A stretch of 47,715 bases of DNA, taken from positions 10,001-57,715 of the forward strand of contig JAHBMJ010000074.1 in assembly GCA_018398765.1 (NCBI GenBank), given 5' to 3'. Positions 1 through 10,880 of this stretch are shown here, one piece after another. Each line of letters starts with the position of its first letter. Positions within the stretch are counted from its first letter, which is position 1. A program made the translations under genes and the position numbers. The notes below the pieces were generated by a model. The model ran no database searches and was not told where the DNA came from. It worked only from the letters and a program-made list of their open reading frames with translations. The stretch is from Chromera velia. Its lineage: Eukaryota > Sar > Chromeraceae.

Positions 1-180
1 TTCTTGTGTTTCTTTCTGTTGTTCTTCTTCCTCCTCTTCTGCTTTTCTTTTCCCTTTGCTTTTGCTTCCGTGCTCTTGGTGCCGCGCTCTCTCTCTCTCT
101 CCCTCTCTCTTTCTTTCTCTCTGTCTGCCAGCGTGCGTGCCAGCACACTCTGTGTGTGTGTGTGTGTACAGCCCTCACAG

Positions 181-300
181 GTTGAGTTTTTGGGTAGATT
201 GACATGGGAAAACAAAAATCCTGGAGACACAGGCTCAGGTGAGTGCGAAATGATCGATAAATGAGTGAGTGAGTGAGTGACTGAGTGATTGAGAGAGACA

Positions 301-382
<82 letters not shown>

Positions 383-938
383 GTGACTGGGTGAGTGAGA
401 GACAGAGTGAGAGAGAGAGAGAAAGAGTGAGTGAGTGAGTGAGTGAGTGAGTGAGTGATCAAGAACGTGAGTAAGAAAGTGGGTGAATGAGTCAGTGAGT
501 GAGTGAAGGTTCAGGAGAGGCTGATCTGGGCGGAAAGGTGGAAGAGTGAAGATCGACAGATCAGCCCACCCATTTGCGTGTTTATTTATTCGTCCCAAGA
601 ACTGACCATCTTCAGTGTGTGTCCAATTCCTTTCTGCTTGTCCATCCCTCCCTGCTTCTCTTCACGAAGCGTCTTCTCTTCTCCTTTCTTTTCTTCTCTT
701 ATTACATCTTGCCAGAGTCCAATCATGCGTGCATGCGTGAGAATTGAATTTGGTGATCCCCTTCTGGTTGCATGATCATCGGCCTGCCTGCCTGCCTGCC
801 TGCCTGCGTACAGGGGCGGCGTTTTTCATGGACAGGGAGGGGGGGGACTGGATGGTGAAAATTTACTTTAAAAACCAAAAGGAACTGAACCCGATTTTTT
901 CATTCGTCAGTCAGTCAGTCAGTCAGTCAGTCAGTCAC

Positions 939-972
<34 letters not shown>

Positions 973-2059
973 AGTCAGTTCTAAACACTTTCCGAAAGTG
1001 CAAGTAAGAAAGAGGGGATGTGGGAGCTCGGAAGAAGTCACTCTATCTATCCTATGTTCTGTTCTATTCTCCCTCCCTTCCTTCCTAGCTACTTCGTGCG
1101 AGTGTCGGGAAAGAAACGAACGAAGGCCGCTTTCTGCACGGCATATATGCGGGTGTGCACAGGACAAACACACACACATGTGCATGTATATGTCAAATTC
1201 ACTGTTTGTTTGCTCCTGACGTGCGTTTTGGAATTCCTTGTGCAGAGAAGGGGTTTCTCGGACATGCGTTTACTTTCATACAGAATTTCCTGAATGAAAG
1301 TATTCTGTATGCAAGTAAACGCATAGAATTCCTTGTGCAGAGAAGGGGTTTCTCGGACAAGAAGAAGATTCTGGACAAGTACGAACTCCACGGGATTCCG
1401 AAGGAAGACAAGGAGAAGCTGAAAAAGGCAGTCGCAGCTTATAACGTGAGTGAGTGAGTGAGTGAGGAGTACAGGGAGGGACCGCATGCACCTTCATTCA
1501 TTCATTCATTCGATCATCTATCGACGGACGGATAATTGATGGTGGAACTAACTAGCTGTCTCCATCTATCTCTCATGTGTGCATGCTTGCGCACATGTGC
1601 AAAGCTGCCCTAGCTTCATTTGCTTCCTCCTGATTTATTCAACGTATGAGTGAGCGACTAGATTGATGGATGGATCGAGGGGTGGCCCGATGGTTTATTG
1701 AATCATGCATGCAGTCATTTCACCCGTTTGCCCTCTCAAAGCCTCTCCTGTGGGCTTCTGGGACGTTCAAATCTCCGGGGCTCTGGGAGTCGACTGAGAC
1801 TTTTGTCGTGGTCATCTTTCCAAATCTGGTACGTGCATTGGCCTCCTTCCTCAACTTTTCCTTTTTTCTTCCTTCCTTCCTTCCTTCCTTCCTTCGTTCG
1901 TTCGTTCCTTCCTTCCTTTCCCGTTCCGCCTGCATGCAGTCAAGCAACATTATGTGGTAATTTGTGTGTGGCTGGATTGCCCTCGATCGTGCGCTGATGG
2001 GCGGAAGGAAGGAACTGTTCAGGCAATTCTTCGACGGTGTCCCTTCCACACACACTCGA

Positions 2060-2093
<34 letters not shown>

Positions 2094-3366
2094 TGTCTGT
2101 CTGTCTGTCTGCAGACTTCCCAATCTGCCAAGTTGGCCTCTCGAATCGTCTCCTCCCCTCCACTGAATGGCCAAAGAATTGCGGCGTCGAGGGAAAAAGA
2201 GATTTTGGACTTCGACATCAAGGCGCCGTTGAATAAGGAGGGAGGGAGGTCCGTCTTCTGTCTGTGAATGAGTGAGTGAGTGAGTGAGTGAGGATGGGGG
2301 GGGGGCATTCATTCAGTAAGAATGATCGACGAGTAGCGTTTTGCGTTTTTGTTGCATAATTCTGCTCCTCAAAGGAGCAAAAGTAGTAGGCTGCATCTGC
2401 TTCCATCGGTTGATCGTTTCTTTTGAGCATGCATACCTACACGTGTGCATGGAAGGAACATTTGATCAAGTGATTGATTGCTTGGGTCCAGAAAATACGA
2501 GGCAGCGTTTCTGCAGAAACGAAAACTGCAGGTCAATGCAAATCCTTTCAAGTTGCCACCATCCATACCGTATTCATACTGCTGACTTACAAGTCGGGGA
2601 GTCCTTCGGCGACGTTTTCTGTCTCTCTCTGTCTCTTCTGTTCCTTCCTTTCACTGGCTCGGAATGGCCGGTATGGAGAAGAATCGGGAGATGTTGCACG
2701 ACTGTCTCAATCAAAGACGTGCAGTTTACTTTTTGTCGTCTGCACGCGGTCTCTACAAACACTTCTCTCCTGTCGTGCAGAATAGTCTTTTTTGTCAACT
2801 ATCCAAGAAGTCGCGTACGCATTTCTGAAATGAAAACATCTCAATGTCTTAAAAGGTCATGCGAAATGTCCTGATCGTTCTTCTCAATATACTTTTTGTT
2901 TTGTTTGTTTGTCATTTGCTGCCTGGAAGAAAGCCTCTGTTTGCAGACTGGAACTGTTGGACTATCTGGACTCTCTGAAGGCAAAACGAGAAGAACCCTT
3001 GAGCTCTTACAGAGGATGGAGCTCTGTATCCCATGGTGGGGAAAGAAAGACATGCATTCGGTCACTCACTCATCCATTCATTCATTCTGTCTGTCTGTCT
3101 GTTCTTGGTGAGAGAGAGAGAGAGAGAGGGAGGGGCCCTTCACCCTCTTTACAGAGAGAAAGCCAGGGCGGGCTGCAAAGGCAGAGGAAGTCCTTGCGTA
3201 CATTTGTGTCACTGTCACTGTATGCGTACGTGACAGTTTGTAGGCAAGGGTATGGAAGGGAAGGGAAAGAAAGGAAACGGAATGGAAGGGAAGGTCGTGA
3301 CTGCATGGCTGGGCGTGTGGATGTCTTCACTGCTGCGGTGGCTTGCTTGACAATTTCCTCCATCCT

Positions 3367-3405
<39 letters not shown>

Positions 3406-3691
3406 TCTTTCGGAATTTTTGAGAGGAGAGAGGTAAGGAATTCCCGTACGAAAGGCTCTTTTCTTTTCTCTTCTTTTCTCTTCTTTTGTGTGTAGTACTA
3501 TACGTTGGGAGCGAGGGAGGGAGGGAGGGAGATTCTCTTTCCTTCCTCCCGGCTTTCGTCTGTCTCTGCCTGTGCTTTCGTTCGCTCGTTCGTTCAGATC
3601 ATCCAGCCATGCAGTTACGTGTTTGTAACGCTTTGCTCTTTGCTTTTGTGCGCGTGGAATTTAGAATATGAATGGATGGATGGATGGATGG

Positions 3692-3727
<36 letters not shown>

Positions 3728-4998
3728 ATGGATGGATGCAGGACTGTACTCGATTTTAAATTTTCTGGAGACTTTGACCTTGGTGGACTACTCAATTCTT
3801 ATGAGCACGTTCCGGCTGAGAAGACAGGAAACAAGTCTGTCTGTGTACGTGTCTGTCTGTTTGTCTGTGTGCATGTCTGTCTGTCTGTCTGTCTGTCTAT
3901 CTGTCTGTCTGTCTGTCGCTCTGTCTGTCTGTCTGTCTGTCTGTGTATCCGTCTGTCTGTCTCTCAAGATGAAGGAAAGGAAAGGAAAGGCAAGGGACGG
4001 GAAGGGAAGGGAAGGGAAGGGAAAAGAAAGATAGGGAGGGAGGGAACGCTCCGTCGCTCCTCTGGCCGTCCTTCTTTCTTTCTTGCTTTCTGTCTCTGTG
4101 TCTGTCTGTCTGTCTCTTTTTTTCTCTTCCTCNNNNNNNNNNNNNNNNNNNNNNNNNNNNNNNNNNNNNNNNNNNNNNNNNNNNNNNNNNNNNNNNNNNN
4201 NNNNNNNNNNNNNNNNNNNNNNNNNNNNNNNNNNNNNNNNNNNNNNNNNNNNNNNNNNNNNNNNNNNNNNNNNNNNNNNNNNNNNNNNNNNNNNNNNNNN
4301 NNNNNNNNNNNNNNNNNNNNNNNNNNNNNNNNNNNNNNNNNNNNNNNNNNNNNNNNNNNNNNNNNNNNNNNNNNNNNNNNNNNNNNNNNNNNNNNNNNNN
4401 NNNNNNNNNNNNNNNNNNCCCCCCCCCTCTCTCTCTCACACACACACATACACGCACACTGTCTGCCTGCGTGCGTGCGTGCGTGCGTGCGTGCCTGCCT
4501 GCCTGTCTGTCTGTCTGTCTGTCTGTCTCTCTGTCTGTCTGTCTGTGTATCTTTGTGGAATTCCAGGCTCACGAACACACCTGTGCATGTATGTGTGGGT
4601 GATGCGTTTTTTTTTAATGCAGGAGATTACGAAGATGAAACAGCTGAAGACGCACCTGCAGATCTATTCCGAAAGGTCCGTCCGACACAGGGGTCGCTTT
4701 TTCTTTCATCCATTTTTTCAAGTTCATTTGTCTTTTCATAAAGGCCGGCAGTAGGACAAGGAGCCATGCATACAGGCAGGCAATCAGGCACACGTACAGA
4801 CAAACGTCATGTAAGTTAGTAAGTAAGAGTTTTCGGATGGGAAGTAACGGACAAGAAAAGCAAGCATCCACTGGCAACGCTTTCTGGAATTAATAGTCAA
4901 TGTACATCCACGCAAACAATCAAAAAAGACATTTTATTCGATGCTTCCCTGACACCATCAGCGGTGCATTGGTGCAATGATCCAAGTAAAAGTGGAAT

Positions 4999-5038
<40 letters not shown>

Positions 5039-5366
5039 GAGTGGTTGTGATCGGCGTGAAAAGATGTGTATGTGACTTTGTGTGGTTGCAGTATCTTCCT
5101 CACTGCCTCTTTTCACCCGAGAAGATGGTGAGAATGGAAATTCTCCAAGGGGGCCTCCGTAAATTCACATATGAAAGGTCGGCATGGGAGGGGTCCGGGG
5201 TCCCTCTCTATGGCTGGCTTGCTCTCGCTCTGTGTGTACGTATGAGTACTAATCTTCTGACGCGTGTAAATTTGAGAAATTCAAAACCTATGGTTTTTGT
5301 GATTGCCTGTCTCAGGAAGAAGTTTTTGACCATTCGCAAGAACAAAGAGAGACAGAATTAGGTTGA
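181..5366 (+). CDS. Divergent phosphatidylinositol-phosphate-kinase-like protein, 5' partial, 11 exons
   Basis: Exons that join with unbroken phase are 181-238, 814-905, 1341-1445, 1715-1828, 2115-2248, 2947-3035, 3598-3618, 3742-3834, 4623-4675, 5092-5127 and 5316-5366 (TGA). They give 281 residues, and the 5' end lies outside the window. Features in PIP-kinase order: a glycine-rich loop GDTGSGAAFF (about 15-24) then a candidate ATP lysine in VKIY (K35); HPF (88-90); a hinge-like FVVVIFPNL (115-123); LDFDIKAP (154-161), recalling the family KDLDF element; and [13 protein letters not shown] (212-224), matching the family's FL..L.IMDYSLL element. The DLKGS activation segment is not recognisable, so activity is uncertain. 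The family phosphorylates phosphoinositide head groups at membranes. Introns carry (GTGA)n, (GTCA)n, (CTGT)n and (GGAT)n runs. The third intron holds a hairpin insertion that duplicates the acceptor of exon 1341-1445. The family call is from motif memory, not a search; an extra exon inside the assembly gap cannot be excluded. Confidence 0.6.
1231..1359 (+). mobile_element. Hairpin insertion flanked by a 34-bp duplication of a splice acceptor (locus 1)
   Basis: A perfect 34-bp direct repeat (1231-1264 and 1326-1359) brackets a 61-bp insert (1265-1325). The insert is almost entirely an inverted repeat: 22-base arms (1265-1286 and 1303-1324) with one mismatch. The duplicated block contains the intron end, cttgtgcag, plus 19 exon bases, so two identical acceptors exist (exon starts 1246 and 1341). 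Only the downstream one gives an open exon: reading through the insert meets TGA, and the total added length (95) is not a multiple of three. The insert starts TGCGTTTACTTTCATACAG in the sense direction of the host gene. Confidence 0.85.
4133..4418. other. Assembly gap (run of N)
   Basis: There are 286 undetermined bases between a CT/CTGT-rich stretch and a CT/CA-rich stretch. The gap lies in the intron between exons 3742-3834 and 4623-4675, whose reading phases join directly, so no coding exon needs to be missing. Microsatellites on both sides probably caused the gap. Confidence 0.99.
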
Positions 5367-5399
5367 ACAAAGAAAGGGCTTCTTTGCTGATTGATCAGA

Positions 5400-5463
5400 G
5401 GGGCACCTCTATCTATTGCGTGCGTCATTCAGGGGGGCACCTCTATCTATTACGTGCGTCATT
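5400..5463. repeat. Two-copy 34-bp-period tandem duplication
   Basis: A 30-base block beginning ggggcacctctatct is repeated at 5400-5429 and 5434-5463 with one difference (ttgcg versus ttacg). It lies just after the kinase-like stop codon, in the presumed 3' UTR or intergenic space. Confidence 0.85.
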
Positions 5464-5748
5464 GTGCTCTTTCTCTCTCTTTTCTTTCAGACTACAATGA
5501 GTGCATAGAGACGTCTCTCTCGTGTCGAATTGTCTCGCCTCGTCTTGTTCGTCCGTCGCAAATTAAATCTGCTCCCTGCTTCTGCCCTGACGTTTTTTGA
5601 GAACCGAAGACGAATTGTCGTATTTTTTTTATTCGACTAGAGAATTTGCCTCAAACCTCAACTCTCTTTCTGCTTTGAAAGAGCCAAAAGCCATTCTCCT
5701 CATTTCCCCCATTCTGCCTCCCTCATGCACTGAAAATTGATCAGCAAT

Positions 5749-7447
5749 TCACATCTTCACCCAGTAATACAACTCAGATGGCATTTGGTGAATAGCTTTT
5801 CTGGTTCTGTCGCTGCCCTTGGTTTCCAAATTTTGCCTGCCTGCCTGCAGAAATGTGTTCTGTCTTCCTCTTATTGACTGGCAAAAAGACTGGCAAGCTT
5901 CTCTGTGGGACAGGAGCTCCGATAAAATTAACGGGAACAAATACAGGTACGTGGGTGAACAATGATTACTTGGAGCCTCAGACGCATGGATAGGTGGATG
6001 GATGGACTTATGTGTTGACGACTGCCGGAGAACGTACGTGACAATTTTGTCACAGCCAATGGAAACCTTGGGAAGCTGCATGTGTCATCTGATGCATTCT
6101 CTGTTTGCCATTGACGCACGCAAAATTTGGATGCATCCTTGCGTGCGTCAATGGAAACCTTGGGAAGCTGCATGTGTCATCTGATGCATTCTCTCTTTGC
6201 CATTGACGCACGCAAAATTTGGATACGTCCTTGCGTGCGTCAATGGAAACCTTGGGAAGCTGTATGTGTCATCTGATGCATTCTCTGTTTGCCATTGACG
6301 CACGCAAAATTTGGATGCGTCCTTGCGTGCGTCAATGGAAACCTTGGGAAGCTGCATGTGTCATCTGATGCATTCTCTGTTTGCCATTGACGCACGCAAA
6401 ATTTGGATGCGTCCTTGCGTGCGTCAATGGAAACCTTGGGGGGCTGCATGGGTCATCTGATGCATTCTCTGTTTGCCATTGACGCACGCAAAATTTGGAT
6501 GCGTCCTTGCGTGCGTCAATGGAAACCTTGGGAGGCTGCATGTGTCATCTGATGCATTCTCTGTTTGCCCATCTCACTTTGTGCGTATGCGTGCTCGAAT
6601 ATACGCCTTTTTTGTATTTGCGTGCATGCCTTTTTGCAGCCGAGTTTGTGTGTTTCTCTCTCTGGTTCTCTCGCTCTCCCCATTTCTGTCTCTCTTTTCA
6701 TGTCTATTTGTTGTCACATTTGAGTGAGCAATTGAGTGAGTGAGTAAATGAGCGAGTGAGTGAATGAGTGAGTAACTGAGTGAGTGAGCGAATGATCAAA
6801 TGAATGAGTGAGTGAATGAGTGAGTAACTGAGTGAATGAGTGAGTGATTGAGTGCAGATGTTACCATGTCGACTTCCACAACACTCTCTCTTGTCTAAGG
6901 TCAGCTTCAATCTCCTGCTGCAAAAATGAATGAAGGGTATGGCATTTTTTTTGTTTTTGAAAGTAAAGGCATGCAATCTCCTGCTGCAAAAACGAATGAA
7001 GGGTATGGCCATGTGGATGGACATTTCGAGTTGCATGGGAGGAGGAGGACACTGATCAGCTCATTTGTGCGACTCCTCTCTCTCTTCATCAAAACACAAG
7101 CATCCCATGCTCGTTCATCCTCGCTAAGGAAGACTGGCAGTGCCTGCAGAAAGAAAGTTGGAGAAGTTAAGCCAGATGGATCACTTTTGGATAGAAATTT
7201 CAGTTGAGACATGCAGACGTACTGCAAAGGCCGCATGCATGCAACACTTTGGAAAGTCACTTTGAGTGCTCCCGTGTTTGCCTCCGGTGAATCAATCCTC
7301 CAGTGGAAGAATTCCTTCCTCCCTTTCAAGCAAAGATTCTTTCCTTCCGTGCATGACTCATAAAATTAGGGGTCGTCTTATAGCACGCTTAATTGGTCCC
7401 TCATCCACGATGCCAAACCATTTTTCTTCAAACTCGGCTGGCTGCTC
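5749..7447 (-). CDS. Small multi-exon protein, unknown function (5' end unresolved)
   Basis: The minus-strand exons that join in phase are 7143-7051 (31 codons, begins ALPVFLSEDERAW), 6917-6865 (QEIEADLRQERVLW) and 5836-5749 (ends ELYYWVKM, stop TGA at 5749-5751). An upstream exon starting at 7447 (EQPAEFEEKWFGIVDEG) is clearly coding-like, but its donor is uncertain (gtggat after codon 13 would keep phase). An ATG at 7561-7559 could begin the protein. The donor after 7051 would be gtcctc, which is weak. The last exon needs the third of three tandem ..gcag acceptors to keep phase. The protein is charged, with no signal peptide or membrane span, and I recognise no family. The intron at 6865-5836 contains the 92-bp minisatellite. 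The acceptor of exon 6917-6865 is duplicated by an insertion. The gene is convergent with the kinase-like gene. Confidence 0.5.
6057..6569. repeat. 92-bp minisatellite, about 5.6 copies, each with a perfect hairpin
   Basis: The period is 92 bp: tgcgtgcgtcaatgg recurs at about 6140, 6232, 6324, 6416 and 6508. Each full unit contains attgacgcacgcaa, a roughly 15-base loop, then its exact reverse complement. Copies differ by only a few substitutions. It lies in the last intron of the 5749-7447 gene. Because 92 is not a multiple of three, the series of 69-residue minus-strand ORFs over it is an artefact of the repeat. Confidence 0.95.
6721..6855. repeat. (GTGA/GAAT)n microsatellite
   Basis: This is a degenerate gagtgagtgaatgag tract just inside the intron that follows the donor at 6864 on the minus strand. 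No coding content is visible. Confidence 0.8.
6908..7009 (-). mobile_element. Insertion flanked by a 36-bp duplication of a splice acceptor (locus 2)
   Basis: A 36-bp direct repeat (6908-6943 and 6974-7009, one mismatch) flanks a 30-bp insert (6944-6973). On the minus, gene-sense strand the insert begins CATGCCTTTACTTTC, the same motif that opens the other two insertions; the rest is A-rich and the hairpin partner is missing. The duplicated block contains ttcatttttgcag plus 10 exon bases of the minus-strand gene, giving acceptors with exon starts at 6917 and 6983. The extra length (66 bases) is in frame and stop-free, so either acceptor could be used. Confidence 0.75.
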
Positions 7448-7705
7448 CTGCCGTCGGGTACTAACGAGGACAGACAGACAGACAGACAAACAGGCATGCA
7501 GCCATTGATTCGAGGGAGTCTGCGACTGACTGGTGCTTGACTGGGTGTCCTCATTATTCATTCCACGTCATCACGCTCCCATCTGCATGTCTGTCTATTA
7601 TTCTGCATGGTGCTGCTCCATGTTGAATCCGACCGACTTCTATGTGCACATGGATGGATGGATGGATGGACAGACGGATGGATGGATGGATGGATGCGTT
7701 TGCAG

Positions 7706-9379
7706 ATACTGGAACTCTCCGGTACACGGCAGGTTCGGAACTCGGGTTGGAGCAGCGCAATTGGCGTCAGGGGGGGGCGCCCTGGCCGCGGGTGTGGACA
7801 CCAACCCGGGCACATTCATGCAAGATTGGATGGCGGCCTCGATCTTCTCGTCAGTCAGTCAGCCAGTCAGTCATGCAATCATTAATTCTGACAGCCAGCC
7901 AGCGAGTCATCCAATTAGTCAGTCGGTCAGTCTCAGTCAGAGTCGGCAGAGTTAGTTGATGTTTCTTCGCTCGCTGTCCCTACATGCACACGCGCGTTCA
8001 TGCTTACAGCTGGGCGCTGACGTCACACTCGAGCAAGCCAGTGAGTGCATGTGGCTTCCTTTCTTCCGGCCTTCGTGGGTCTTGCAGGTCCGACGCCCGT
8101 GTGACCTGCCACAAGTACATGCGGGACATCGACTCATTCAAGCACGACAAGGTCGGTGGTGGGTTGGCACGCTGATCGAAGGATAAACGACGGAAGGAAA
8201 GAAACAAAGTCACAATGGAAAGCAGAGAAGAAAAAGAAGAAGAAGGAAGAGAACGAGGAAGGAAGAAAGGAAGGAAGGAAGGAAGGAAGGAACGAAGGAA
8301 GGATCGGAGGAAAGAAAAAAGGAAAGAATGGAAGGAAGGGAGGAAAGAAGGAAGGAGGGAAGGAGGGAGGTAGGGAAAACCTAAAGACAAGGGACGGGTG
8401 AACAATGTTAAGACCTGAACGAGAAAGTACGTACACACACAACATACACACACAGAGACACACGCGCGCACACACACACACACTGACACGCACGGACACA
8501 CACAGGGAGAGAGAGAGAGAGAGAGAGAGAAGAAGCTGCCTAGTGTGTGAGAGAAGACTGAAGAACAGAAACGAAGGATCGCAATGTGCTTACACCAGCC
8601 CTTCAGGATTGAATATGCTTTCAACTGGTTGCAGTCTTTCAGTTTCCGAAAAGGAACTGCTTTTGAATTTGCGTGCGCAACCCCACTACGCTCTGCCTTG
8701 GCAAGCGGCGACTCGGCAATCTGCACACTGGAGTCAGTCAGTCACTTCTTAAGCATGCAAACCAACACTTTTACTCCTCAGCTTTCATGCTTGCTTGCGC
8801 GTTCGTTTGACTTATCGAATCGCGGCTTGCCCGTTCCTTCCGAGGCATGCAATGCAAAACACTTTCCGCAGACTCGATTCTCTTTTGTCCTTTTTGTTTC
8901 TGTTTTTGCGATTTTGTTCCCTCGTTTTGAATTTCTTGGGGTGTGTCGAAAGGCAAGTGTGTGCTTCTGGCCTGCGCCTGAGCGAGCCTGTCTGTTTATC
9001 TGTCTGTCCGACTATTCTTCTGTCTTCCTTCTCTGTTTCAATCCTTCTTTTTCGATCAGCAAATGGTTTTCTGTGACGATACACGCATCATTTACAGAAT
9101 AGAAGATTTTGTTTTTGCGTGCTGGTACTCTCTCTCTCTCTCACTCTCTCTCTCTGTGTGTGTGTAAGAACGTTCCTGGATTCCGTTTCTTTCTGTCTGT
9201 CTGTCTGTCTGTCTGTCTTTCTTTCTTTCTTTCTTTCTCCGACCATGAATGAATCGTGCAGCTCTGAGAGACAAAAAAAGGCCCGAATGAAGTACGTGAC
9301 CCCCTTCTGGTTCTTGCCTGAAAAAAACTCCCTTAACTTCAAATGGCCGACTTGTCCCAGAAAGGAAAATCAAAGGTAG
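7706..9379 (+). CDS. Six-exon protein of unknown function, 5' partial model
   Basis: Exons with continuous phase are 7706-7853, 8010-8044, 8088-8151, 8599-8736, 9060-9124 and 9262-9379 (stop TAG 9377-9379), giving about 189 residues. Exon 1 needs two bases from an upstream exon I could not identify. Coding-like peptides include [67 protein letters not shown] and [13 protein letters not shown]. There is no clear signal peptide or membrane span. I recognise no family; the alternating aromatic strands could suit a beta-rich lipid-binding-type fold, but that is only an impression. Two donors are GTCAGT followed by more GTCA units. The donor of exon 8010-8044 (gtgcat) was chosen over gtgagt four bases earlier to keep phase. 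Confidence 0.5.
8250..8380 (+). repeat. Polypurine (GGAA)n tract in intron
   Basis: Degenerate ggaaggaaggaag repeats lie between exons 8088-8151 and 8599-8736. They are followed by CA and GA dinucleotide runs to about 8530. The long minus-strand serine/leucine ORF across this tract is a composition artefact. Confidence 0.85.
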
Positions 9380-10784
9380 CAAAGGGGAGGGAGGCGAGGA
9401 CCCTCCGGGCAGGCAGCCAACCGAAGGCAGGGGGGGAGGGGGGGAGGGAGGGAGGGAGACGGAAGATGGGAAGGAAGAAAGGAAGGAAGGAAGGAGAAAA
9501 AAGAGACAGAGGCACAAATGAGTTCACAGAGAGCGGAGAGCTGGTTGGTCTGTCCTTTCATCAAAAAAAGAAAAGAAAAGAGGACCGAATGAAGACATAA
9601 ATTACACCATCTAGAGAGTGAGTGAATATGCGGGGAGAGAAACAGTCAAGTTGGGAGCTAGGGAAGAGGGGAAAAGACAAACGAGGAAACTTAAAGGTAG
9701 GAAAGAAGAATTCTGTTCCCATTGCAGCAGATTGAGGAGAGGAGAGTGATTCCACTCTCTCCACTGGGGGGGGGAGGGGGCGGGGAATGTAGTGAAAATG
9801 ACACAACTCCAAAGGGACCGAAGTTTAAGAGACAAAAATGTTTTCTGACACTCACCGCCTTTTTGTCCTCCCTTTCTTCCCATTTTGGCAACGTTGCATG
9901 CATGTGAGATCCCTCGACCCAAGTTGGTTTTAATAAATTGGCTTGATGGATGAATCAAGTGGGTGGCGCGAGAAGGGTCAGAGAGAAAGCTGAGCAGGAA
10001 GGGGAGGAGAAAGACGCGAAAAGTATGAAACGAGAAGTAAAGAAAGGCAAAAAGAAGAGGGGACAAATTGATTAGACAAATCAATATAAAGTTTCAATCA
10101 GAAAAGACACACAAAGGTGGACGATGGGAGAGACTACTTCAAAAGGTCTTCACGGAATTTTGGACTAAGAAAGGGTACGGGGGAGAAAAGAGTCAGTTGG
10201 TCATGAAGTAAGTTAAGCAAGTGCGACATGATCGAATTTTGTCTGTCTGTCTGTCCGTGCATGCATTTATGCATGCATCTTTGCACGTGAAGGGAGGAAG
10301 GCTTGATAGAATTAATGCCGTCAGTCGATCAACATGCAAGGAGGGAAGGAAGGAAGGAAGGAAGGAACGGGGAAGCGCCCGGCCGGCCCTTCCCTCGTAG
10401 GACTGCAGCTAGTCCGGGGAGGGAGACAATTAAGCAGAGAGACAAAAAGATGACAGGCAGGCACACAGATGCATGGGGAGAAGAAATTTAAGTTTTTTCA
10501 TCCAAAGAAAGTTTGAATTAAGTGCGGCATCATGCAGTCTCAAGGATAATTAAAGGATGGGGGGGGGAAGGGGTGGGGGCAAGAGAGACGAAAACAGATA
10601 GAGGGGAAAGAGAGAGGATAGAACATCTGAAAAATGTGAGGAATGAGAAATGCACTGGTAGAAACAGACAGGCAGAAAGACAGACCTCAGGTGCATCCAG
10701 ATTGACAAAACCAAGAATCAACGAAAAACAAAAAGAGACAGAGGGCTGCACGGGTGGAAGAGGAGGGAGAATGGGAGACACACA

Positions 10785-10836
<52 letters not shown>

Positions 10837-10880
10837 AAGAAAGCCATCCGTCATCTAAAAAAGTCCATGCCGATTCATGA
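9380..10880. other. Gene-free, strongly purine-rich plus strand
   Basis: About 1.5 kb is dominated by G and A on the plus strand (gggaggga, ggaaggaag and gagagaga blocks) and ends in CA and GA runs at about 10781-10840. Minus-strand ORFs here are serine/leucine/proline low-complexity products without splice logic or family features. I see no gene. Confidence 0.6.

Noticed and set aside
1-470. Dinucleotide and tetranucleotide ORFs (poly Ser-Leu, Thr-His)
   Set aside because: They are translation of microsatellites; only 181-238 within this stretch is supported as an exon.
2664-2828. Natural-looking plus-strand peptide beginning [11 protein letters not shown]
   Set aside because: It has no acceptor or donor giving the phase needed between exons 2115-2248 and 2947-3035, which already join directly.
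3668-4741. 357-codon plus-strand ORF across the N gap
   Set aside because: It consists of GGAT and CTGT microsatellite translation plus the gap. Only exons 3742-3834 and 4623-4675 inside it fit the gene model.
6057-6569. Regular repeats with hairpins resembling a CRISPR array
   Set aside because: The 92-bp units are contiguous and near identical, with no variable spacers. The host is eukaryotic and no cas genes are present.
8004-8726. 240-codon minus-strand ORF
   Set aside because: It is mostly poly-Ser/Leu/Pro from a GGAA microsatellite, and plus-strand exons in the same place join in phase.
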